A stretch of DNA of 64,000 nucleotides, taken from Marisediminicola sp040546025 (GTDB lineage: Bacteria > Actinomycetota > Actinomycetes > Actinomycetales > Microbacteriaceae). The stretch covers positions 1 through 64,000 of the forward strand of contig NZ_JBEPNA010000013.1 in NCBI RefSeq assembly GCF_040546025.1, written 5' to 3'. The position numbers were made by a program, and so were the translations under genes. The notes under the pieces are model-generated. The model was not told the DNA's origin. It searched no databases and saw only the letters and a program-made list of their open reading frames with translations. The stretch's first letter is position 1, and every line of letters begins with the position of its first letter. Shown here piece after piece: positions 48,826 to 57,715 of the stretch.

Positions 48826-49956
48826 ATGACTCCCATCGTTGGTGTAATCGGCGGCGGACAGCTTGCCAGAATGATGATCCCCGCGGCTCTCGGCCTCGGA
48901 ATCGAGATCCGGGTCCTCGCCGAGATCGACGGTAGCCCCGCCGGCCTCGCCGCCACGACCGTCGGCGACTACCGCGATGAGGGCACGGTCCTCCGGTTCG
49001 CCGAGGGTGTCGACGTCATCACGTTCGACCACGAGCACGTGCCCCAGGCGATCCTGTCCACGCTCGTCGAGCGCGGCGTCGCGGTGCGCCCAGGACCGCA
49101 CGCGCTGCTGCTCGCCCAGGACAAGATCCTGATGCGCGAGCGCCTGAGCGCGCTCGGTCTCCCCGTGCCGGACTGGGCCCGCGTCGGCACGGCCGACCAC
49201 CTCGCCGCATTCCTCGACAACCACGGCGGCACCGCAGTGCTCAAGACTGCGACCGGCGGCTACGACGGCAAGGGCGTGAGGATCGTGACGGATGCGGCCG
49301 ATGCGGCCGACTGGCTCGGCAGCGGCACGCCGCTGCTCGTCGAAGAGCTCGTGCATTTCCGTCGCGAGCTCGCCCAGCTCGTCGCACGGCGCCCATCGGG
49401 TGAGATTGTCGGCTGGCCCGTCGTCGAGAGCGTCCAGCGCGATGGCGTGTGCGCCGAGGTCATCGCCCCGGCACCAGCATCCGCCGGCAAAATTTCCGAT
49501 GTCGCCTTCGACATCGCGACGACGGTGGCGCGTGAGCTCGACGTCACGGGTGTGCTCGCGGTGGAGCTGTTCGAGACGACCGACGACCGCCTGCTGGTGA
49601 ACGAGCTCGCGATGCGCCCGCACAACACCGGGCACTGGTCGATCGACGGGTCCACCACCAGCCAGTTTGAGCAGCACCTGCGGGCGGTGCTCGACCTCCC
49701 GCTGGGAGCCACGGGATGCCGCGACGTGTGGTCGGTCATGGTCAATGTGCTCGGCGGTCCGGTGACCGGTTCGCTCACCGACCGCTTCCCGGCCGCGCTC
49801 GCCGACCAGCCGACGGTCAAGCTGCACGCGTACGGCAAGGACCCTCGGCCCGGACGTAAGATCGGGCACGCCACGGCCGGCGGAGACGACCTCGACGAGG
49901 TGGTCTGGCGCGCGCGCTCGGCGGCGGCGCTGCTCGGGAGCGAGGCGGCGGGCTAA
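48826..49956 (+). CDS. purK: N5-carboxyaminoimidazole ribonucleotide synthase
   Basis: The 376-residue ATP-grasp enzyme carboxylates aminoimidazole ribonucleotide with bicarbonate in purine synthesis. The N-terminal IGGGQLARMMIPAALGLG, the TFDHEHVP motif, the ATP-binding loop KTATGGYDGKGVRI and NELAMRPHNTGHWSIDGSTTSQFEQHLRA cut into its two halves (NELAMRPHNTGHWSID, TTSQFEQHLRA) are all diagnostic. It is followed 53 bp later by purE, its partner. Confidence 0.96.
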   Translation: MTPIVGVIGGGQLARMMIPAALGLGIEIRVLAEIDGSPAGLAATTVGDYRDEGTVLRFAEGVDVITFDHEHVPQAILSTLVERGVAVRPGPHALLLAQDKILMRERLSALGLPVPDWARVGTADHLAAFLDNHGGTAVLKTATGGYDGKGVRIVTDAADAADWLGSGTPLLVEELVHFRRELAQLVARRPSGEIVGWPVVESVQRDGVCAEVIAPAPASAGKISDVAFDIATTVARELDVTGVLAVELFETTDDRLLVNELAMRPHNTGHWSIDGSTTSQFEQHLRAVLDLPLGATGCRDVWSVMVNVLGGPVTGSLTDRFPAALADQPTVKLHAYGKDPRPGRKIGHATAGGDDLDEVVWRARSAAALLGSEAAG

Positions 49957-49996
49957 GACACGCTCGGGCGCGGCGCCAGGGCTCGCCGGGGCAAAC

Positions 49997-50002
49997 TACG
50001 AT
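49997..50002 (+). promoter_or_regulatory. Probable -10 box, leaderless purE promoter
   Basis: TACGAT is followed 7 nt later by the ATG at 50010, which decides the purE start against the ATG inside the box at 50001. Confidence 0.45.
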
Positions 50003-50009
50003 GGTGTGC

Positions 50010-50504
50010 ATGCCTGAGCCCCTCGTTGCCGTGGTCATGGGGTCGGACTCCGACTGGACCGTGATGCGCGCCGCCGCCGATGTACTCGCCGAATTCGGCG
50101 TCGCCGCAGAGGTGGAGGTCGTCTCGGCGCACCGGACCCCGGAGAAGATGATGAGCTTCGGCAAGGAAGCCGCAGGTCGCGGCATCCGCGCCATCATCGC
50201 CGGCGCCGGCGGGGCGGCCCACCTCCCCGGCATGCTCGCCTCGGTGACGACCCTGCCCGTGATCGGCGTTCCCGTTCCACTGTCGACGCTCGACGGGCTC
50301 GATTCGCTGCTCTCGATCGTGCAGATGCCCGCCGGCGTTCCCGTCGCGACCGTGTCGATCGGAGGTGCGCGCAACGCCGGCCTCCTCGCGATCCGAATCC
50401 TCGCGTCGTCCGACGCCGACCTCACCGCCCAGCTCGCTCAGCACGCCCGGGACCTCGAGACCCTCGTCGCCGAGAAGAACGCCGCGCTCAAGTCCACCCT
50501 GTGA
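50010..50504 (+). CDS. purE: N5-carboxyaminoimidazole ribonucleotide mutase
   Basis: The 164-residue class I PurE moves the carboxyl group from N5-CAIR to C4. The conserved substrate loops VVMGSDSDW, VVSAHRTPEKM and AGAGGAAHLPGMLAS are complete. I place the start at ATG 50010 (MPEPLVAVV) because of the promoter spacing; ATG 50001 would add three residues. It overlaps the LCP gene by 4 nt, coupling a purine gene to a wall gene. Confidence 0.96.
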   Translation: MPEPLVAVVMGSDSDWTVMRAAADVLAEFGVAAEVEVVSAHRTPEKMMSFGKEAAGRGIRAIIAGAGGAAHLPGMLASVTTLPVIGVPVPLSTLDGLDSLLSIVQMPAGVPVATVSIGGARNAGLLAIRILASSDADLTAQLAQHARDLETLVAEKNAALKSTL

Positions 50505-51838
50505 GCATTGTCAGCCCGGTGAGGCACCCCGACCTGAAGTCGCCAGGCACGATGACCAAGCGTGGCTGGTGGCTCGTCGGGCTGAACATCCTCATCCCCG
50601 GCTCGGCCCAGCTGCTCGCGGGAAGCCGCCGTCTCGGGCGCATCGGGGTCTCGATGACCTTCGTGCTGTGGGGCATCGTCGCCGTCGCGGCCATGCTGTT
50701 CTTCGCCTGGCCGACCGCCATCTACTGGGTCGCGTCGAACGTCGTTGCCCTCACCGTCGTGCAGGGGGTTTTGATCGCCTACGTCGTCCTGTGGGTCATC
50801 CTGACGCTCGACACGCTGCGCCTCTCGCGGCTGGTGCGGGCTCGACCGAAAGTCCGCCCGTTCATCGCCGGGCTCGCCGTGCTCGCCCTCGTGCTCACCG
50901 CGGGAACCGCGAGCTACGCCGCGATGGTCGCGGGGGTGACCCGCACCACCCTCACCGAGCTCTTCGCGGACGGCAGTTACAAGGAGCCCGTGGACGGGCG
51001 TTACAACATCCTGCTGCTGGGCGGCGACGCCGGCCCCGACCGCACGGGTTTGCGCCCCGACAGCATCTCCCTCGCGAGTATCGACGTCGAAACGGGCGCC
51101 ACGACGATGATCGGAATCCCGCGCAACTTCGAACGGGCGACGTTCTCTGATGGCTCGCCCCTCTGGGGACCGTACCCGGACGGGTACGACTGTGGCGACG
51201 AGTGCCTGATCAACTATCTGTACACCTACGGCGTGGAGCATCCGGAGCTCTATCCCGACGCCACCGCGGGTGGGAGCACCCCCGGCATCGAGGCGACCCG
51301 CGACGCCGTGTCCGGGGTCACCGGGCTCGAGATCCAGTACTTCGTGCTCATTGACATGCAGGGATTCGCGCAGCTCGTGGACTCGCTCGGCGGCGTCGAG
51401 ATCGATGTTCCCGTGCGTACCCCGATCGGGTCGATCACCAACACCGAGCCCGACTACTGGATCGAGCCGGGAGTGCAGCGCTTCAACGGCGCTGGTGCGC
51501 TCTGGTACGGCCGGTCACGCTTCGCTGCGACCGACTACGACCGGATGGAGCGCCAGCGCCAGGTGCAGGAGGCGATCCTGACCCAGTTCGAGCCCGCCAA
51601 CGTGCTCGGCAAGTTCCAGGGCATCGCGGAGGCGGGGGTGCAGGTCGTCAAGACGGATATCCCGTCGGTGATGCTCCCCCGATTCGTCGACATCGCCAGT
51701 CGGGCACGGGCGACGCCGATCACCAAGCTCGAGCTGGTGCCTGGTGTCGTGGACACGCTGGACCCCGACTACGCGATGATCCACGAACTCGTGCGCGCGA
51801 CACTGGCGGGCTCGCTCGTCCCGGTCGAGGACGAGTGA
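50501..51838 (+). CDS. LytR-CpsA-Psr (LCP) family protein
   Basis: The GTG overlaps the purE stop. The 445-residue protein has several N-terminal membrane helices (about 25-145) and then an extracellular LCP domain: YNILLLGGDAGPDRTGLRPDS cut as YNILLLGGDAG and RTGLRPDSISLASID, MIGIPRNFER and DRMERQRQVQEAILTQF, with the Arg/Asp residues that bind the polyprenyl pyrophosphate. LCP enzymes attach anionic polymers or arabinogalactan-like glycans to peptidoglycan. The four-helix lead is longer than the single helix of classical LytR. Its setting beside rhamnose and glycosyltransferase genes fits. Confidence 0.92.
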   Translation: MSIVSPVRHPDLKSPGTMTKRGWWLVGLNILIPGSAQLLAGSRRLGRIGVSMTFVLWGIVAVAAMLFFAWPTAIYWVASNVVALTVVQGVLIAYVVLWVILTLDTLRLSRLVRARPKVRPFIAGLAVLALVLTAGTASYAAMVAGVTRTTLTELFADGSYKEPVDGRYNILLLGGDAGPDRTGLRPDSISLASIDVETGATTMIGIPRNFERATFSDGSPLWGPYPDGYDCGDECLINYLYTYGVEHPELYPDATAGGSTPGIEATRDAVSGVTGLEIQYFVLIDMQGFAQLVDSLGGVEIDVPVRTPIGSITNTEPDYWIEPGVQRFNGAGALWYGRSRFAATDYDRMERQRQVQEAILTQFEPANVLGKFQGIAEAGVQVVKTDIPSVMLPRFVDIASRARATPITKLELVPGVVDTLDPDYAMIHELVRATLAGSLVPVEDE

Positions 51839-51862
51839 CGCTGGCCGCGGCGCGCGGCGCGG

Positions 51863-53005
51863 TTACAGGTCGGCGTGCAGCTGCCACACCTGTTGCGCGG
51901 AGTCGCGCCAATTGAACGCGGCGGCCCGGTCGATGCCCGAGAAGCGCAGCCGCTCGGCGAGCGTCGCGTCGGCGAGCACGGAGGCGATCGCGGTAGAGAG
52001 GCGCCCCGGGTAGCCGTCGTCGTCGGCGAGCGGAACCGCGACACCGGCGCCCGCGGCGACCTCGACGACGGCCGGGGCGTCCGAGTGCACCACGGGGGTG
52101 CCGAGGCTGAAAGCCTCGATGAGCGGCAGGCCGAAGCCCTCGGCGAGGCTCGGAAAGGCGAAGACGGATGCCCGACCGATGGCGACCGCGAGGTCGCTGT
52201 CGGAGAGCACACCAAGGCGACGCACCCGCGACGGGTCCAGGCCGGCCTCGGCCGCGATGGCGTCGAGGTCGGGAGCGTTCCAACCCTCGGGGCCGGCGAC
52301 GAGCAGCGGAATACCGGTGTCGTGCTCGCTCGCGAGCGAGCGGACGAGCGGCTCGAGCCCCTTGCGCGCGTCGATCGTGCCGGCGCTCAGAATGTAGCGG
52401 CCGGGCAGGTCCAGCTCTGTGGCGCGGTCCTCGGCGTCGACGGGGAGGGCGAGCCGCGGGCTCACCGCTCCGCCGACCACCCGGATCCGGTCGCCGAAGT
52501 TGTAGACCTCGGCGAGATCGTGTGCAACGGCGTGGGTCGGAACGACGACCGCGTCCGCGTACTTGAAGGCGCGCTTGGCCAGCGCCCTCTGCCAGGAAGC
52601 CCGGCGCGGGCTGATGAGTCTCGGATGCGTCCAGGCGATGGCGTCGTGGATCGTGACGACGGTCTGTCCGCTGGGGTCGGCCGCCTGATCCCGCCTGCCG
52701 AGGGGAGCGAGCAGGCTTGGTGAGTGGATCATCCCGCCGCCGGGGAGCTTGGTGACGCCGTGCTGCCAGGCGAGGTGGAGCTCGCGCCGCGCGAGGGCGC
52801 TCTTGAACAGGTCGGACAGGCCCGGAAGCAGCGTCTGCAGGGTGTCGTAGTCCGACTCGGGGGAGGCCGACACGACGCCGCTGACCTCGCATCCGGCCGG
52901 GGCGGTACGGATGAGCTCGCGCGTGAGTTCCTCGGCATAGCGCCCGGCACCACCCGACCCGGGGGCGATGATGTCGTCCACGATCACCCGAAGCGTTGTC
53001 GTCAC
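51863..53005 (-). CDS. GT4-family glycosyltransferase
   Basis: The 380-residue GT-B enzyme opens with VIVDDIIAPGSGGAGRYAEE, has the donor-binding YILSAGTIDARKGLEPLV and the EX7E motif in FPSLAEGFGLPLIEAFSLGTPVV cut as SLAEGFGLPLIEAF. It resembles rhamnosyl- or mannosyltransferases of envelope polysaccharide clusters. It overlaps rmlD by 4 nt and is the last gene of the rmlB-rmlD operon, so dTDP-rhamnose is a reasonable donor guess. Confidence 0.88.
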   Translation of the reverse strand: MTTTLRVIVDDIIAPGSGGAGRYAEELTRELIRTAPAGCEVSGVVSASPESDYDTLQTLLPGLSDLFKSALARRELHLAWQHGVTKLPGGGMIHSPSLLAPLGRRDQAADPSGQTVVTIHDAIAWTHPRLISPRRASWQRALAKRAFKYADAVVVPTHAVAHDLAEVYNFGDRIRVVGGAVSPRLALPVDAEDRATELDLPGRYILSAGTIDARKGLEPLVRSLASEHDTGIPLLVAGPEGWNAPDLDAIAAEAGLDPSRVRRLGVLSDSDLAVAIGRASVFAFPSLAEGFGLPLIEAFSLGTPVVHSDAPAVVEVAAGAGVAVPLADDDGYPGRLSTAIASVLADATLAERLRFSGIDRAAAFNWRDSAQQVWQLHADL

Positions 53006-53856
53006 TGCGTCTTCACAACTCCCTGGCTCATGGCATCCCCCAGCGTTTCCCGCCAGTCGCGCATCGGGGCGAGGCCGGCGGAGCGCCAGGCTTCGTGCCC
53101 GAGAACAGAATAGGCGGGGCGGGGAGCCGGACGCTGAAAGGACGAGCTGTCCGTCGGCTGTACCCTCTCGGGGTCCAGTCCCGCGTTCGCGAATACCGTG
53201 CGGGCGAAATCGAACCAGCTCCCCTGCCCTGAGCTCGTGCCGTGGTAGATGCCGAACGGGGCACCAGCATCCACGAGCTCGACGATCTTATGAGCGAGCT
53301 CGAGGGTCCAGGTGGGTTGGCCGATCTGGTCGTCGACGACCGACAGCTCGTCGCGCTGCGCCGCGAGCTTCAGCATCGTCGCGGCGAAGTTGGGGCCACC
53401 AGCGCCGTACAGCCACGCGGTGCGAACGATGTAGCTGCGGTCGGGGTTCTGCCGAGCGACGAGCCGCTCGCCCTCCGCCTTGGTGCGCCCATAGGCGGAC
53501 ACCGGACGAAGCGGGGTGTCCTCCGCGTAGGGGGTCGTTTCGGTGCCGTCGAAGACGTAGTCGGTCGACACCTGCACGAGGATCGCGCCCGCCTCCGCGG
53601 TCGCCGTCGCCAGGTATCCGGCGGCGGTCGCGTTCACCGCGAACGCCGACTCCTCGTCGGACTCGGCATCATCCACTTTCGTGTACGCCGCCGCATTGAC
53701 CACGACGTCGTGGCCGGCGACCGCGGCGCGGACGGCGTCGAGATCGGTCACGTCGAGGTCGGAGCGCGACAGGGCGGTCACCTCCCGGCCGGCGAGGGCG
53801 GTGAGGAGGTCCTGGCCGAGCATCCCGCCGGCGCCGGTGACGAGGAAGCGGGTCAC
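53002..53856 (-). CDS. rmlD: dTDP-4-dehydrorhamnose reductase
   Basis: The start GTG at 53856 shares GTGA with the rmlB stop. The 284-residue short-chain reductase makes dTDP-L-rhamnose in the last step of the pathway. The NAD(P) site TGAGGMLG is at residues 7-14. VNAAAYTKVDDAE, QVSTDYVFDGTE and the catalytic YGRTKAEGE are present. No fused RmlC domain occurs, unlike some actinobacterial versions; the epimerase is a separate gene at 56226. Confidence 0.94.
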   Translation of the reverse strand: MTRFLVTGAGGMLGQDLLTALAGREVTALSRSDLDVTDLDAVRAAVAGHDVVVNAAAYTKVDDAESDEESAFAVNATAAGYLATATAEAGAILVQVSTDYVFDGTETTPYAEDTPLRPVSAYGRTKAEGERLVARQNPDRSYIVRTAWLYGAGGPNFAATMLKLAAQRDELSVVDDQIGQPTWTLELAHKIVELVDAGAPFGIYHGTSSGQGSWFDFARTVFANAGLDPERVQPTDSSSFQRPAPRPAYSVLGHEAWRSAGLAPMRDWRETLGDAMSQGVVKTQ

Positions 53857-54845
53857 AGTGCGCTCAGGGCGGCGCGCTCCTTGAGAGGCTCCCACCACTG
53901 CCGATTGTCACGGTACCACTGGACGACGTCGTTCAGACCCTGCTCGAACGGGACGAGCGGCTCGTAGCCGAGTTCGGTACGGATCTTGCCGATGTCGACC
54001 GAATAACGCAGGTCGTGGCCGAGGCGGTCCTGCACGCGGTCGACGTACGACCAGTCGGTGCCGGTCGCGTCGAGAAGCAGCTGGGTGAGCTCCTTGTTGG
54101 TGAGCTCGGTGCCGCCACCGATGTTGTAGATCTCGCCGGCCCGGCCGCGCGTCAGTACCATCGCGATGCCGCGGGTGTGGTCGTCGACGTGGAGCCAGTC
54201 CCGGATGTTGTTGCCCTCGCCGTAGAGCGGAACGTGCTTGTCGTCGATCAGGTTGGTCACGAACAGCGGGATGACCTTTTCGGGGAAGTGGTACGGGCCG
54301 TAGTTGTTCGAGCAGCGCGTGATCGAGACGTTGAGTCCGTGTGTGCGGTAGTAGCTGCGGGCGAGCAGGTCGCTCCCGGCCTTCGACGCCGAGTAGGGGG
54401 AGTTGGGTTCGAGCGGGCGCTGTTCATCCCACGATCCCTCGGCTATCGAACCGTAGACCTCGTCTGTCGAGACGTGCACGAAGCGCCTCACCTCATGGCG
54501 CAGCGCCGCGTCGAGCAGCTGCTGCGTGCCGAGCACGTTCGTCTCGACGAAGACCGACGCGTCACGCACCGAGCGGTCGACGTGCGACTCGGCGGCGAAG
54601 TGCACGATCGCGTCGATGCTGGGGAAGAGCGTGTCGAGCAGGGCGGCATCGCGGATGTCGCCGTGCACGAAGGTGTAGCGCGGTGAATCGGCGACCGGGA
54701 CGAGGTTCTCCAGGTTGCCGGAATAGGTGAGGGAGTCGAGGACCACGACCTCGGCGCCCTCGAGCCCCGGGTACGCGTCCTGCAGGGTGCGCCGAACGAA
54801 GTTCGAGCCGATGAAGCCAGCGCCGCCAGTAACAAGGATTCTCAT
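53853..54845 (-). CDS. rmlB: dTDP-glucose 4,6-dehydratase
   Basis: The 330-residue enzyme converts dTDP-glucose to the 4-keto-6-deoxy sugar. TGGAGFIGSNFV holds the NAD site (6-14), with HFAAESHVDRSV, VHVSTDEVYGS and the catalytic Tyr-x3-Lys in SPYSASKAGSD. I start at ATG 54845 (MRILVTGGAG), which has GGAAAG upstream; the longer frame has no family similarity. It leads the rmlB-rmlD-glycosyltransferase operon. Confidence 0.96.
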   Translation of the reverse strand: MRILVTGGAGFIGSNFVRRTLQDAYPGLEGAEVVVLDSLTYSGNLENLVPVADSPRYTFVHGDIRDAALLDTLFPSIDAIVHFAAESHVDRSVRDASVFVETNVLGTQQLLDAALRHEVRRFVHVSTDEVYGSIAEGSWDEQRPLEPNSPYSASKAGSDLLARSYYRTHGLNVSITRCSNNYGPYHFPEKVIPLFVTNLIDDKHVPLYGEGNNIRDWLHVDDHTRGIAMVLTRGRAGEIYNIGGGTELTNKELTQLLLDATGTDWSYVDRVQDRLGHDLRYSVDIGKIRTELGYEPLVPFEQGLNDVVQWYRDNRQWWEPLKERAALSAL

Positions 54846-54885
54846 GAAGTGCGTTCTTTCCGGCTCGCGAACAGTGGCGCTGACG

Positions 54886-54891
54886 ATTCTA
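54886..54891 (-). promoter_or_regulatory. Probable -10 box of the rmlB operon
   Basis: On the minus strand TAGAAT lies 40 nt before the rmlB ATG, leaving room for a leader with the GGAAAG ribosome-binding site. A good -35 hexamer is not evident. Confidence 0.4.
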
Positions 54892-55023
54892 CCCAGTGAC
54901 CGGACACCGTGACCGGATTGTGTGCCCGGGGCCCCGCGACCGGTGACCAGCATTGCCCGGCGCTGGCGATTGCGCGCTTGCTAGGGTGACCGAAGGGAAA
55001 CCACAGATTCGGGGGAATCGACC

Positions 55024-56178
55024 ATGCAATCCCTTCTTGCAATCGGCGCTCGGGTGTCCGCACTACTGCTCCTCTCTGTGCTGCTGGTGTCGGCGGGGGC
55101 CACCAGCGCGTCAGCCGACATCAACCACGACCAGATCGTGGCCGCGACGAACGCGGAGCGCGCCAAGGTGGGGCAGCCGGCGCTTGCCCGCAACTCCCGC
55201 CTCGACGCTGCTGCGCAGGAGTGGGCTCAGACCATGAGCTCCAGCGGGAACTTCGTCCACAGCACGACGACCTGGCGGTCCACCCGGGTCGATGCGGGGT
55301 GGACCGGCATGGGCGAGAACATCGCCGCCGGGTACCCCGCGGCAGGCGCGGTAATGATCGGCTGGATGAACTCGCCCGGCCACAGGGACAACATTCTTCG
55401 ATCGAGCTACACCCACATGGGCGTCGGCTTCGTCGCCCGGGGCAACTACTGGGTGCAGCTGTTCGCGACTTACCCGCGCGCGGACGCCGGCCCGTGGCCC
55501 ATCATGCGCCCGGCCCACCTGTCGACGATCTACGAGCTGGTCTCGGCCGACGGCGCGGTGACTCCGACCGCGCTCTCGTTCGAGCGGTGGACCACCGTGT
55601 ACAACTCCCGCACGCCGCTCGTCGCGCCGACACGGTTCGTCAAGTACGCGTGGTCGCCCTCGGTGTACGCGGTCACCCAGTGGCCGGGAGGCGAAAGCAG
55701 CTGGCAGTGGGAGCACCTCGCCTTCGACCAGTGGAGGCACGCGGGATTCCCCAACGCGGTGATCACCGGATGGATCGCCGGGAGCAGCATCTACAAGTGG
55801 GACACCGGTTCGGAGCTGTTCCTGAGCGGGGCGGACCGCACCGTCCGCAAGCTCACCCCCGCCGAGTGGGCCGCCACCGGCACCCGGCCGTTCGAGAACC
55901 GATCGGGTCAGGGCTACCTCAAGCTCTCCTGGAATCCCACCATCGTCTACTCTCCCGATACCTCGTCACTCCAGAGCCAGTCCGTCGACTACGCCTCGTG
56001 GAAGGCGGCAGCGTTCCCCACCCCGCAGCAGAGGTCCCGGTTCCCCGGTGACGCGTTCTACAAGTTCGCGGGTTCACCGGACATCTTCTACACCGGGCCG
56101 ACCCTCGACCGAGCCATTACCTTCCAGGAGTGGTCGGGTGCCGGATGGCCGGTGCCCGAGCTTCGTCCGGCCGGGTGA
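55024..56178 (+). CDS. Secreted CAP-domain protein with C-terminal repeats
   Basis: The 384-residue protein has a Sec signal peptide (LLLLSVLLVSAGATSASA, cleavage about 31) and a CAP/SCP domain (about 32-155) with VAATNAERAKVGQPAL, GENIAAG and MNSPGHRDNIL. About five repeats of 38-45 residues follow (roughly 165-381), each with an aromatic-Lys start and an EW or DQW near the end (for example FVKYAWSPSVYAV, LTPAEWAATG, ITFQEWSGAGWPVP). Such repeats occur in secreted actinobacterial proteins and may bind wall glycan. No anchor or sorting motif is seen. GGGGGAATCGACC precedes the start. Confidence 0.87.
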   Translation: MQSLLAIGARVSALLLLSVLLVSAGATSASADINHDQIVAATNAERAKVGQPALARNSRLDAAAQEWAQTMSSSGNFVHSTTTWRSTRVDAGWTGMGENIAAGYPAAGAVMIGWMNSPGHRDNILRSSYTHMGVGFVARGNYWVQLFATYPRADAGPWPIMRPAHLSTIYELVSADGAVTPTALSFERWTTVYNSRTPLVAPTRFVKYAWSPSVYAVTQWPGGESSWQWEHLAFDQWRHAGFPNAVITGWIAGSSIYKWDTGSELFLSGADRTVRKLTPAEWAATGTRPFENRSGQGYLKLSWNPTIVYSPDTSSLQSQSVDYASWKAAAFPTPQQRSRFPGDAFYKFAGSPDIFYTGPTLDRAITFQEWSGAGWPVPELRPAG

Positions 56179-56213
56179 CCGGCGGCCTCGACATTGCGGA
56201 ACGGCTCCCGGGC

Positions 56214-56219
56214 TAGACT
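56214..56219 (+). promoter_or_regulatory. Probable -10 box, leaderless rmlC promoter
   Basis: TAGACT lies 6 nt before the GTG at 56226. A TTGCGG at 56194 could be the -35, though the 14-bp gap is short. Confidence 0.45.
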
Positions 56220-56225
56220 TCCGAC

Positions 56226-56837
56226 GTGCTAATCCGCGAGCTTTCCATACCGGACTCCTACGAGATCACGCCCCGTCAGTTCCGTGACGACCGGGGCGTC
56301 TTCCTCGAGTGGTACCGGTTCGACAAACTCTCCGAGGTGGTGGGGCACCCGCTCGACCTGCGACAGGCGAACACGTCGGTGTCGCGCCGGGGGGCGTTGC
56401 GCGGCATCCATTTCGCGGATGTCCCCGCCGGGCAGGCGAAATACGTGACCGCGTCGCAGGGCGCCGTGCTCGACTTTGTGATCGACATCAGGGTCGGGTC
56501 GCCGACATTCGGTGAATGGGACAGCGTGCTGCTCGACAGCGTCGACCGGCGGGCCGTCTACCTGGCCGAGGGGCTCGGGCACGCCTTCGTCGCGCTCACG
56601 GAGGATGCGACGGTCAGCTACCTCGTCTCCGACGTGTTCAACGCCCCGCGCGAGCATGGCATCAACCCGCTCGACCCGGCCATCGGGCTCGTCTTTCCGC
56701 CGGAGGCGGGCGAGCTTCTGCTCTCCACGAAGGATACCGACGCGCCCGGCCTGATCGAGGCGGCCGAGGCCGGGCTCCTTCCCACCTGGGACGTCGTCCG
56801 CGCCCATTACGCCTTCCTCTCCGAAAAGAGCAACTGA
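56226..56837 (+). CDS. rmlC: dTDP-4-dehydrorhamnose 3,5-epimerase
   Basis: The 203-residue cupin enzyme epimerises the 4-keto sugar at C3 and C5. The catalytic His62 and Lys72 lie in RGIHFADVPAGQAKYV, and GLGHAFVALTEDATVSYLVSD cut as GLGHAFVALTEDA matches the family's core. The GTG start follows the promoter box by 6 nt. It is 2 bp upstream of rmlA. The length is slightly above the usual 180-190. Confidence 0.94.
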   Translation: MLIRELSIPDSYEITPRQFRDDRGVFLEWYRFDKLSEVVGHPLDLRQANTSVSRRGALRGIHFADVPAGQAKYVTASQGAVLDFVIDIRVGSPTFGEWDSVLLDSVDRRAVYLAEGLGHAFVALTEDATVSYLVSDVFNAPREHGINPLDPAIGLVFPPEAGELLLSTKDTDAPGLIEAAEAGLLPTWDVVRAHYAFLSEKSN

Positions 56838-56839
56838 CC

Positions 56840-57715
56840 ATGCGCGGAATCATCCTCGCCGGCGGATCCGGCACACGCCTCTGGCCCATCACCAAGGGCA
56901 TCTCGAAGCAGCTCATGCCGATCTACGACAAGCCGATGATCTACTACCCCCTCTCGACGCTCATGATGGCTGGCATCCGCGAGATCCTCATCATCACGAC
57001 GCCGGAATACAACTCGCAGTTCCGGGCCCTCTTCGGCGACGGCTCGGCCCTCGGGCTCGACATCCAGTATGCGGAGCAGCCGTCGCCCGACGGGCTCGCC
57101 CAGGCCTTCATCATCGGCGAAGATTTCATCGGCGACGATTCGGTCGCGCTCGTGCTCGGCGACAACATCTTCCACGGCGCCGGCCTCGGCACGGCGCTCC
57201 GGCGCCACCACCAGATCGACGGCGGCCTGATCTTCGCGTACCGGGTCGCGGACCCGCGGTCGTACGGCGTCGTCGAATTCGACGACGACCTCAAGGCGGT
57301 CTCCATCGAGGAGAAGCCCACGAGGCCGAAGAGCAACTACGCGGTGCCGGGGCTCTACTTCTACGACAACTCCGTCATCGAGGTCGCCAAGAGCATCGAA
57401 CCTAGCGCACGAGGTGAACTCGAGATCTCGACCATCAACGAACGGTACCTGGAGCGCGGCACCCTGCAGGTGCAGGTGCTCGACCGCGGCACGGCCTGGC
57501 TCGATACCGGCACCTTCGAGTCGATGATGCAGGCATCCGAGTACGTGCGCGTCATCGAGGACCGTCAGGGGTTCAAGATCGGCTGCATCGAGGAGATTGC
57601 GTGGCGGGCGGGCTGGATCGACGATGCCCGCCTGTCGGAGCTGGCCACGGAACTGAACAAGAGCGGCTACGGCACGTATCTCGCCTCCCTTCTCGCGCGG
57701 GCCTACCCGGCCTGA
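56840..57715 (+). CDS. rmlA: Glucose-1-phosphate thymidylyltransferase
   Basis: The 291-residue enzyme starts the dTDP-rhamnose pathway by making dTDP-glucose. LAGGSGTRLWPIT (6-18), KQLMPIYDKPMIYYPLS, the metal Asp in LVLGDNIFHG and IEEKPTRPKSNYAVPGLYFY are complete. It follows rmlC closely, so these two form the plus-strand half of the pathway while rmlB-rmlD form the minus-strand half. Its last 13 bp overlap the convergent pyruvyl-transferase-like gene. Confidence 0.96.
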   Translation: MRGIILAGGSGTRLWPITKGISKQLMPIYDKPMIYYPLSTLMMAGIREILIITTPEYNSQFRALFGDGSALGLDIQYAEQPSPDGLAQAFIIGEDFIGDDSVALVLGDNIFHGAGLGTALRRHHQIDGGLIFAYRVADPRSYGVVEFDDDLKAVSIEEKPTRPKSNYAVPGLYFYDNSVIEVAKSIEPSARGELEISTINERYLERGTLQVQVLDRGTAWLDTGTFESMMQASEYVRVIEDRQGFKIGCIEEIAWRAGWIDDARLSELATELNKSGYGTYLASLLARAYPA

